Below are positions 10,754 through 17,274 of a stretch of 17,274 nt of DNA, in pieces. Source of the stretch: Smittium mucronatum. Lineage: Eukaryota > Kickxellomycota > Harpellomycetes > Harpellales > Legeriomycetaceae. A program made the position numbers and the translations under genes. The notes beneath the pieces were generated by a model, which ran no database searches, had not been told where the DNA came from, and saw nothing but the letters and a program-made list of their open reading frames with translations. The stretch's first letter is position 1. Each line of letters starts with the position of its first letter. The stretch is taken from the NCBI GenBank assembly GCA_001953115.1, contig LSSL01004550.1:1-17274 (forward strand), given 5' to 3'.

Positions 10754-10771
10754 ATGTCAGCTAGTTTTTAG
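10754..10771 (+). other. Short upstream ORF (5 codons)
   Basis: ATG at 10754 opens five codons (MSASF) ending in TAG at 10769-10771, three bases after the AT palindrome. If the palindrome is a TATA-type element, transcription would probably begin beyond this point and the uORF would be outside the mRNA. Confidence 0.2.
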
Positions 10772-10895
10772 AAATCTTCTCTTATTTTAACATCCGTCCT
10801 GTATTTCGATTGTTTCGAATTTCTGTTATTTCTAAACAGGAATTTATTAAATTTTATTCCTTTTTCACCCCGCCAAATCGCCTGGTACTTAACTT

Positions 10896-13800
10896 ATGAC
10901 TAGCGAGGTTTCTCAAATTAAGGAGCCTGCTTCGAATGTCGAATCAGTTAGCTCAAGTTCTTCAATTCAAAGCTTGGGAATCGCTCCTTCTTGTTCGATT
11001 GGTAATGGTTTGATACAGGCTGATCTAATGGCTCAGAAAGCAAGTAAGGGCGATAAAGTCAAAAATTACCGTACTGCGAAATATCGTGTCTGCAAATCTG
11101 GCCTTAAAAATAATGGTTCTAACACTTCCGAAAGATCTAAAGCCGAGCTAGCCACCCAAGCAAAAGATAATGCTAGACTTCTTATTCAGTCTTTAGGAAG
11201 TGAAGGTGGTATTTTATCCGATGTCTCACAGTTCCTTCTCGATGTCGAAGAATCTCTAGACATTTCCGATAATAACATGACTTTTCCAAAAATGAGATCT
11301 ATGTGGACCATTTCTGAGGATAGACTTCTCACACTTGGAGTTAGATTATATGGCGCCAATACTGAAAGCTGGCCTAAGATTGCTGTTCTCGTTCCTGGGA
11401 GGACCAATAAGGCGTGTAGAAAGAGATGGTTCCATTCTCTCGACCCTTCTTTGCATAAGGGCTCATGGTCTGCTGAGGAGGATGCTCTTTTAATTAGCTG
11501 GGTTCAAAAATTACCTGGTCAGTGGTCTAAGATTGCTAAGAAAATCCAGGGCAGAACTGATGATCAATGTGCTAAAAGATGGCGAGAAAGTTTAGATCCC
11601 AGTATTTCTAGAATCAAATGGACCAAGGCTGAGGATGAAATTCTCATAGATAAATATAATGAGCTTGGTGCTCAATGGCAAAAGATTGCTACTTTCTTTG
11701 ATGGTAGGCCTGGTTTACATTGTAGAAATAGATGGAGAAAAATTCAGCGTAGATCCCAGCAAGATAAAAGCTGCGTCAATGATGCTAATTCTTCTAATTC
11801 TAATTCCAGCTTGAACATGGCTGAGGAAATTAAAGCTTCTCAAGTCCTCTCAGATAAGACTGATGGAAAATCGAAAAAGAAGAGACTCCGTAGTTCTTTG
11901 ATTGAAAATCAATCTCTCCTTATGTCCCCTATAATTAAGAAGCGGGTTTTGGATTCAGAAAGGAAATCCCCCAGACGGGAAAAGTGTTCTAAAGCTTCCC
12001 CCCAAAAAATTGTTTCGTCCTCCGAAGACGATTTTATTTTACCTTCTAACAACTCAAGCCATGATGTGTCTGATCCTGATCAATGCTTGTTTCCCCAAGG
12101 TTTTGGTGATTTTCCTTCAATATACTTGTCTCACGATGTCAGCTCATTAAATCCTCCACTTTCACAAGAAATTGACATATTTTCTTCCATGAATTCTCTT
12201 GAGGATTTTCACACTCCTTATATTAACAATGATCGGATTTCAGATATTCAGCCTAGTGTTAGCTCAATGCAAGATGTCCTCCATTGCGGAGGTGGTGATT
12301 TTTTTTCAGGACTGGATCCAAGTTTTTACAATAACAACTGTTTCCCTGGTATTAACTCGGAATTTGTGCGGGATTTGAAATTTTATGATAACAAAGAATT
12401 GGACTCCTATTTACACCAATGCAGTGATATTCCAAAGAAACAAAAACATGGGAAAAAGTCAGGTAGGGGTATTGTTAGTGTCCCTCCACAGGATAAGCGG
12501 GATTATCTTGTTAGTTCGAATATAAAGCTTTATGGTTGTGCTGCTATGATTGGAGTTTGTAATGAGGTTTATACTACCTCGGATGAACTTGAGTCGCATC
12601 TTCTTCTTGTCCATAATTACAGCAACTCCAATGCTGATGATTGTCAAGGTTTTGAGAACGGTGGAATAAAATGGAGTCACGTTTATAGATGTGGTATGAT
12701 TGGTTGTAGTAGTCTATATAAGAATATTAAAGGTCTTGAGTATCATATATTCTACTCTAGAAAGTCAGGAATCCACTTTACTGGATTCGATAATTACAAA
12801 ACTAGACAAAAAACTAGCATCCATAATTTGACTAACGGATTTGATTTTCGTCCATCTGATGCTCATTTCGTGGAGGATTTAAAACAGGGAGTCCAGTTCA
12901 AAAACTCTAGTAAAATGGGATTTGATAACTCTATTGAATTTTTGCTTTCAAATAATGAAATCGCTGATAGCTTAAACATTTTCAGCAATTCTAACCAGAC
13001 ATCCCGTGTTTCAAATGATTGTTCTAATTTCAATTCCGAAGTTTTGAACTCTTTTGTAAATGAAGATTACCAAAATAGCGACAACGCCTTTGATGTCTCT
13101 ATATTTGCTCGTAAAGCTATTTCCAACTATGATTTTCCCACTCAAGATCTCTCTAATTCTGGGGGATACATGTTGGATAAATTTTTATTGGACGACGAGA
13201 ATCCAAAGGATCAGTCAGTTGGTTGTTCTCATTCTGTTCCCATTGGACAGGGTGATTTAAGGAGATTTGGGGGTCTCTTCGGCGATTTAACTGGCTCTAA
13301 GGTTTCTCACGCTTTTAGAAACCCAATCATCAATCGCACCCCTCATCCTAGGAAGCCTAACACCAGGTCTATGTCTCTTAGTGGGTTGGATGGTGCCAAT
13401 ATATTTAATTCGTTTAAAGATCAAAATTTGACAAGTTCCCAAGACTCTAATGACCCTGATAGCTTGAAAAAGAGTTTGGATTTTTTCCAGAAAGATCAGT
13501 TAGATCGCTCTCTTCGAAACGTACCAGCCAAAGATGTTCAATTTAATCCCTGGAGCCAATTTATTAGTAGTGTTGATGAGGGTAGAGGTAGTCAGTTCTT
13601 TCAAATGTGCAGCCAGGCTCTTATGAATAATAAGTCTCAAGTTGATTTGAACACCAAGAGTGCACCAATTATTAGCGAGCTTGCTGTTGATTTTTTTCAA
13701 GATCGTTCAAACAATAATCTAAACAATCGGGATTGTGATCCTAGTGCTGCTGGTCCTTTGCAATCCAAAAGCCCATTATCAAAGTCTACCGAAAACTATA

Positions 13801-14048
13801 CTGTCCATAACAACACCTCTAGTCTTGACTCTAAAGTTTCAAATGCATCTACTTCTGATTCTAGTTCAGATTCTGAGGATCATATTACCAATACCGATCA
13901 ATCTGCAGGTTGTGTAAACACTTTTGAACAAGGGATACATGATTTTTTAGAGTATTTTGAGTCCAAAATCGAATGCGGTTTTGGTATGGAATCCTGTACT
14001 AAGGATGATGGATTAATAGAATCTCAGGTTGAAGCTCCTGCTTGTTGA
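10896..14048 (+). CDS. Three-repeat Myb transcription-factor-like protein with paired C2H2-type fingers
   Basis: The product is 1050 residues in one exon, very probably a nuclear DNA-binding regulator. Three Myb/SANT repeats at about 136-285 carry the spaced tryptophans W137/W159/W178, W191/W210/W229 and W242/W261/W280. Basic clusters at 325-332 and 349-363 look like nuclear localisation signals. Two C2H2-like fingers follow at about 544-573 and 596-627. The remainder is Ser/Asn/Asp-rich and probably disordered, with acidic-aromatic DFF motifs at 468-470, 862-864 and 932-934 and an acidic Ser cluster at 985-994, features common in activation regions. The start is the first ATG after an in-frame TAA six bases upstream. 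The gene is less AT-rich than its flanks and has no internal stop, so it is under selection. The Myb block resembles fungal multi-repeat Myb proteins (Bas1-like in broad terms), but I assign no orthologue or target genes. No neighbour hints at a pathway. Confidence 0.9.
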   Translation: MTSEVSQIKEPASNVESVSSSSSIQSLGIAPSCSIGNGLIQADLMAQKASKGDKVKNYRTAKYRVCKSGLKNNGSNTSERSKAELATQAKDNARLLIQSLGSEGGILSDVSQFLLDVEESLDISDNNMTFPKMRSMWTISEDRLLTLGVRLYGANTESWPKIAVLVPGRTNKACRKRWFHSLDPSLHKGSWSAEEDALLISWVQKLPGQWSKIAKKIQGRTDDQCAKRWRESLDPSISRIKWTKAEDEILIDKYNELGAQWQKIATFFDGRPGLHCRNRWRKIQRRSQQDKSCVNDANSSNSNSSLNMAEEIKASQVLSDKTDGKSKKKRLRSSLIENQSLLMSPIIKKRVLDSERKSPRREKCSKASPQKIVSSSEDDFILPSNNSSHDVSDPDQCLFPQGFGDFPSIYLSHDVSSLNPPLSQEIDIFSSMNSLEDFHTPYINNDRISDIQPSVSSMQDVLHCGGGDFFSGLDPSFYNNNCFPGINSEFVRDLKFYDNKELDSYLHQCSDIPKKQKHGKKSGRGIVSVPPQDKRDYLVSSNIKLYGCAAMIGVCNEVYTTSDELESHLLLVHNYSNSNADDCQGFENGGIKWSHVYRCGMIGCSSLYKNIKGLEYHIFYSRKSGIHFTGFDNYKTRQKTSIHNLTNGFDFRPSDAHFVEDLKQGVQFKNSSKMGFDNSIEFLLSNNEIADSLNIFSNSNQTSRVSNDCSNFNSEVLNSFVNEDYQNSDNAFDVSIFARKAISNYDFPTQDLSNSGGYMLDKFLLDDENPKDQSVGCSHSVPIGQGDLRRFGGLFGDLTGSKVSHAFRNPIINRTPHPRKPNTRSMSLSGLDGANIFNSFKDQNLTSSQDSNDPDSLKKSLDFFQKDQLDRSLRNVPAKDVQFNPWSQFISSVDEGRGSQFFQMCSQALMNNKSQVDLNTKSAPIISELAVDFFQDRSNNNLNNRDCDPSAAGPLQSKSPLSKSTENYTVHNNTSSLDSKVSNASTSDSSSDSEDHITNTDQSAGCVNTFEQGIHDFLEYFESKIECGFGMESCTKDDGLIESQVEAPAC
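11301..11750 (+). other. Myb R1R2R3-type DNA-binding region within the CDS
   Basis: These bases encode residues 136-285. Each repeat shows the W-x18-21-W-x18-W pattern and a recognition-helix-like end: NKACRKRW in R1, DDQCAKRW in R2 and GLHCRNRW in R3. R1 is three residues longer between its first two tryptophans. SLDP follows both R1 and R2 and corresponds to the LNP linker of animal and plant Myb repeats. All three repeats keep a Cys four residues before the last Trp (C174, C225, C276). That is the position of the redox-sensitive Cys in repeat 2 of vertebrate c-Myb. Three repeats in tandem strongly imply sequence-specific DNA binding rather than SANT-type histone contact. Confidence 0.9.
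12525..12776 (+). other. Pair of degenerate C2H2-type zinc fingers within the CDS
   Basis: These bases encode residues 544-627. Finger one reads C548-x6-C555-x12-H568-x4-H573, with the aromatic residue and leucine of a C2H2 core (VYTTSDELESH). Finger two reads C599-x4-C604-x12-H617-x9-H627 and contains YKNIKGLEYH, which closely recalls the YKN-xx-GLKYH stretch of Sfp1-like fungal fingers. The first Cys spacing in finger one and the last His spacing in finger two are longer than classical, so zinc binding may be atypical or partly lost. The roughly 25-residue linker between fingers is also longer than in tandem classical fingers. The identification is by motif only. Confidence 0.6.
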
Positions 14049-14372
14049 TCATCAATTTAGACTCGATATTTTTACTCATCATAAATTGCAATATAATCCA
14101 TTAATTATCTGTTTAGCGTTCTTATCGTTTTTTAATTTATAAAATTTCTGAGTGCTTGTATATTCTGGATATTTGAATTTATATTATGTTGCATAGTTTC
14201 ATGTATATATTTTTAGTCTGGTATGAATCATTTTTCTTCAATACATTTACATTCTTACAATGATGGGCGTGTTTCTATCGATTTGAGCTGAGTTAAGGTG
14301 CTTACGCAGCCTATTATCTTCTGTTTTTGCGCTGATTTTTAAATTTAGAATGACCAATGAATTTCCAGTACT
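14049..14372 (+). other. 3' flank of the Myb/C2H2 gene
   Basis: The stretch is T-rich and AT-rich, with no open frame of interest. It should include the 3' untranslated region and polyadenylation site. No AATAAA hexamer was found close to the stop codon, which is common in fungi, so the mRNA end cannot be placed. Confidence 0.4.
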
Positions 14373-14585
14373 TTGTATTATATCTTTTATTCAATGCTAA
14401 TTTTGCTTTATACTAGCACTATAAAAGCTTCCAGTCATCTTAAGAGAGATGCATACGGGTATTCAAGGCTATCTGACTCAGTCTTATATGCCAGAACAAA
14501 GCTCCAAGCCAATAAAATAGCCAAAAGCAAAAAAAAAACGCTACTCAAATTCGATATCTCGATCTTGAAATCAAAAAAAAAATAA
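14373..14585 (+). other. 70-codon open stretch with Lys-rich end, possible element relic
   Basis: The frame starts with TTG, with the first ATG at codon 8 (14394). Its first part is hydrophobic (translated T-rich spacer), but from about residue 19 it changes to a mixed, basic sequence containing LSDSVLYARTKLQANKIAKS and ending in a Lys run. The DNA changes at the same place from T-rich to A-rich, like the LINE relic that follows. This second half may be a fragment of a retroelement ORF lying upstream of, or nested against, the LINE. No domain is recognised, and an independent small gene is unlikely. Confidence 0.2.
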
Positions 14586-14589
14586 ACAA

Positions 14590-14841
14590 GAAAACACCTA
14601 TAACTATTTTTTTATTATCATTAATCCTCTGAATATGGAGGAGCCAAGATAATAAAGCGTCCACCGAAACTTATTTACTAAGATGGACAAGATAAATTAA
14701 GCCATTAAATCCTATTGTTGGGATTTAAAATGGGGTAGTAGTTAATTCCCCTGGGACTCTGGATCGTTATGCGGGCAAGCCTACACAATACTACATAAAA
14801 TCTAACAAAAACAAAAACAAAAATAACAAAAAACAAGAAAT
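14590..14841 (+). other. Probable 5' untranslated region of the LINE relic
   Basis: This stretch lies directly before the ORF1 relic and ends in CAAAAA-type repeats (about 14805-14840) typical of an unstructured leader before a start codon. It holds no open frame. A less AT-rich patch at 14730-14790 differs from the surrounding spacer and may be part of an element promoter. The exact 5' end of the element was not found; no clear target-site duplication can be paired because the 3' end is outside the window. Confidence 0.3.
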
Positions 14842-16680
14842 ATGAGCCAAGACTCAATTGATATAAGCCTCTTCTCCAAAGTGCCTTTTAAACGGTTAAT
14901 CCATGGCGGAAAACAGATTGTATTGAAAAAAATATTCACTGATTGATTGTTCCTTTAAATAGGTCTCCCATAAAACCGATTCGAGTGTAGTCATATTGAA
15001 GGTCTTAAAGTAGTTTCCAGTTCGCAAAGCGGGAGCATTTTTTAAGATATTCTGATCCTAGCGGCAAAACCGCACATTTCAGGTTGGGCTTTATAAAAGA
15101 TGTTACTGAAAAAATTACAAAACAATTGGTTTATTGTGGGAGAAAAATAAAGCTATACCAAACCGATTTGACCGAGAAAAATTTATTAGTTGTAAACGTT
15201 ACTAACTCCAAAGAAGTTGGAATGGGTGAGATTTTTTAAAATGACAGACAAGTAATTCTCTAACCTCGAAAACATATGCGGTATAAGTACATGGAGATAT
15301 AAATGGAACCAACGAGGTTGTTCCTTTTGTAATCAAAGTTTTGATTAAAAAAAGAAAATAATGGTATAAATATACTCAGCTTTTTCGAAATCGGAGACAG
15401 TGTAGTGAATATTTACTATAAAAGCTAATAAGAAACTGGAAATCAACATTACCGGATATCCTAAAGTGAAAATTAACTTGCTCTAAAGTTCCCCAGTAAA
15501 AATTCAGCTAAAATTTTAAAATCAATAAAACACCGATTGATTCAAAAAATAATAATGGATACCTAAATTAAGAATAGGTGTATGAACAAGTTATAAAAAG
15601 ATCTATTAGAATATCATTAAAAATAAAATATGCTTCACCAAAAACTAAAATAAACTTACTTAGCTATCATATTCACAGAAATTCCAAGCAGTAAAGATGA
15701 TGAAAATTTTAATTAATTTGATATAAATAAATAAATAAACATCAATTTATTTGATAGTCAAAATAAAAGCGAAAAAACAATCAATTATGTGGTTGAAAAT
15801 GTCTCACGCTCAAGTAAAAAAAATGGTTCTAACAAAAAAAAAAACTCTTAGGAGCTAATATCAAAATATGCTAAGATCATTTTTGGCAAATTCCTATTTT
15901 TTGGTAGAGCTATAAAAAAGATCTTTAATATATGTTGATAAATATATGATGAAGTAACCATGTAACCAAAACTTAACTATACAATAAAGCGCCTATATTA
16001 AAATTAAACTAGAGGAGAAATTTTATTACACATATACCGATGAAACCGAATCTAATCGAAATTTAGACTACTGTTGAATTATAGGTATTATCGGGTGTCT
16101 CCGCTCTGATAAACTAGACCCGGTTTTAATGACTCTGAATATGAGTATGAATATGACGAAAATGAACACGACTTCAAATTTTATTTTAAAAAAATCGCAA
16201 AAAAAAAGAAAGCGAAATCAGATAGACTGATAATTCCCAACATTCAAGAACTAAAAAAACAATCAGCTAAAGGTCATCAATATACAACTCCTCTTTGATA
16301 AGTGGAAATTTCCATGTAAAAAGAAATAGCTAATGGTGAAATCAAATTAGGTCGTGCGACTATTCAAAAATCAAATTTACAAAGCTTGAAATCGAATTAG
16401 GTCGTGCGACTATTCAAAAATCAAATTTACAAAGCTTGAAATCAAATTAGGTCGTGCGACTATTCAAAAATCAAATTTACAAAGCTTGAAATCAAAAAAA
16501 TAGAAAATTCTCAACAATGTAAAATTCTTTGGGAAAAAAATAAGAAATTTCAATCCATAAATTTCATTGGGCCAAAAAATAAAAACATCAATTTTCGGAT
16601 AACGAATTGGTTATATCTGATACTAACAAATAAAAACACAAACTAGATTCCCCAAATATTGTGAATAATTATCAGTCTAG
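14842..16680 (+). pseudogene. Decayed ORF1 (gag-like, RNA-binding) of a LINE-type retrotransposon
   Basis: ATG at 14842 opens 34 codons (MSQDSIDISLFSKVPFKRL at the start) and stops at 14944. After frameshifts, 15009-15236 is open for 76 codons with a protein-like sequence including HFLRYSDPSGKTAHFRLGF and NLLVVNVTNSKEVGMGEIF. The second phrase has the beta-strand then acidic-helix look of an RRM-like fold, common in LINE ORF1 proteins. Another 61-codon open segment (16113-16295) goes from acidic Glu/Tyr-rich to Lys-rich. A late piece near 16335 reads KEIANGEIKLGRATIQKS and is interrupted by the 50-bp triplication. ORF1 proteins bind element RNA during target-primed retrotransposition. Multiple stops and shifts show this copy is dead. 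Identity is inferred largely from the endonuclease relic directly downstream in the same orientation; the boundary with ORF2 is approximate. Confidence 0.5.
16338..16497 (+). repeat. 50-bp tandem repeat, three full copies plus a 9- to 10-base partial
   Basis: Units lie at 16338-16387, 16388-16437 and 16438-16487, with a short partial fourth starting at 16488. They are identical except for one base (atcgaat in unit two instead of atcaaat). The unit contains gtcgtgcgac, a GC-rich inverted repeat in very AT-rich DNA. Fifty is not a multiple of three, so each added copy shifts the reading frame of the ORF1 relic in which it lies. The near-identity suggests recent expansion compared with the decay around it. 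Confidence 0.9.
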
Positions 16681-16684
16681 AATA

Positions 16685-17274
16685 ATGCAGCTTAATATCC
16701 AGTGATTGAAAAATTCTGGAGAAGAGCTCAATTGTTATCTAAAATCAGCCCAGTCAGATATACCCGTTCTTCAAGAGGCCTTCTTAATAAAAAAAGCCTA
16801 TAGATATATATCCCGGGCTAAACTTGCATAGAGAAAAATTCAGATATTTCAAAAGGCGGTACTGGCTTATTATTGGCAGTGAAGAACAACTCTGGTCTAA
16901 TTATTGGTGTGCATAAATCATCCCAAACTTGGATATCAGGTATTTTCATGGAGAAAACATTAAAGGAAAAATATTTTGGGGTTTTATTGACTAAAGTGCA
17001 CATACCAAGCAATGGGAAAAGGAGAAAAAAATAATAACCAAAAGATCAAATATTCGGGCTAATCCAAAAATGTAATTTCGAAATAAAAAAAATTCTGGTG
17101 GAAATCAATATGGATGAAAAACGGTGAAAAGTTCATATCCAAACTGCGGGTGAGCCTTCTGAAATCCTGGATGAAGAATTCCACCGGATCTAAGTACAAT
17201 AGAGAATAAATTTTATAGATAATTGAATATCTTTTTCACACCATATCCAGTAATGGAAAAGAATTTGCAAAAAA
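16685..17274 (+). pseudogene. Decayed ORF2 of a LINE-type retrotransposon: apurinic-type endonuclease domain, cut by the window end
   Basis: The endonuclease nicks target DNA and provides the primer for reverse transcription. ATG at 16685 starts MQLNIQ, then a stop at 16703 where a Gly is expected, then LKN, matching the N-terminal LNIxGLxN motif. The same frame holds SDIPVLQEAFL (catalytic Glu in QE) before a stop at 16829. A frame change gives 70 open codons at 16822-17031, with ISKGGTGLLLAVKNNSG (the GG-(V/T)-(A/G)-LL motif) and KVHIPSNGK. At about 17089-17136 another frame reads ILVEINMDEKR, a damaged version of the ILVGGDFNMD core. RINFIDN near 17205 recalls the terminal RxIDH motif. The domain order is complete for such endonucleases, but there are at least six stops and two frameshifts. 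The reverse transcriptase should lie beyond the window. Confidence 0.75.

Larger units (their letters stand above)
9840..10895 (+). promoter_or_regulatory. Pyrimidine-rich promoter and leader region of the Myb/C2H2 gene
   Basis: From about 9840 to the start codon the + strand is strongly biased to T and C, with many TTCT, TCTC and TTTCC runs and few purine tracts. CT-rich promoter and leader DNA is a familiar feature of fungal genes. A perfect AT palindrome lies about 145 bases before the ATG, and two short upstream ORFs are listed separately. An in-frame TAA at 10890-10892 shows that the coding frame does not extend upstream of 10896 without splicing. The transcription start cannot be fixed from sequence alone, so the split between promoter and untranslated leader is unknown. 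Confidence 0.5.

Noticed and set aside
12459..12680. 73-codon minus-strand frame inside the Myb/C2H2 gene, and similar frames at 11186-11407 and 13500-13700
   Set aside because: These are shadows of the intact + strand coding sequence and have no features of their own.
16818..17012. 64-codon minus-strand open frame
   Set aside because: It is antisense to the LINE endonuclease relic, whose + strand motifs explain the sequence.

Overview
This looks like nuclear DNA from an AT-rich eukaryote, most likely a fungus. The window has one long intact gene, no bacterial-style operons or ribosome binding sites, many homopolymer A and T runs, and degenerate retrotransposon remains. The one clear protein carries three Myb repeats of the fungal kind plus two C2H2-like fingers. 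AT richness, large gene-poor spacers and LINE debris would fit an early-diverging zoopagomycote fungus such as a Harpellales gut symbiont, but that placement is inference and rests on no ribosomal or organellar marker.

Layout. Bases 1 to about 9800 hold no gene I can support. Within them I see a probable decayed Ty3/gypsy-like pol fragment (about 1923-2667), a 26-bp poly(A)-type insertion flanked by a perfect 15-bp duplication (3325-3380), several small hairpins, and four open stretches without an ATG start or recognisable family. Bases about 9840-10895 are conspicuously pyrimidine-rich on the + strand and read as the promoter and leader of the gene. They contain a perfect 18-bp AT palindrome and at least two short upstream ORFs.

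Bases 10896-14048 encode an intronless 1050-residue transcription-factor-like protein. It has three tandem Myb/SANT repeats near the N terminus, a basic nuclear-localisation-like stretch, a pair of degenerate C2H2-type fingers in the middle, and a long Ser/Asn-rich tail with repeated acidic-aromatic DFF motifs. This protein is the functional centre of the window.

From about 14590 to the end the + strand becomes A-rich and carries a decayed non-LTR (LINE-type) retrotransposon in + orientation. It consists of a probable 5' region, an ORF1 relic beginning at 14842, a 50-bp sequence repeated three times (16338-16487), and an ORF2 relic whose apurinic-type endonuclease domain starts near 16685 and runs to the end. 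Stops and frameshifts make it inactive.

The Myb/C2H2 protein and the retroelement relics appear unrelated in function. No CRISPR array, tRNA or rRNA was found.
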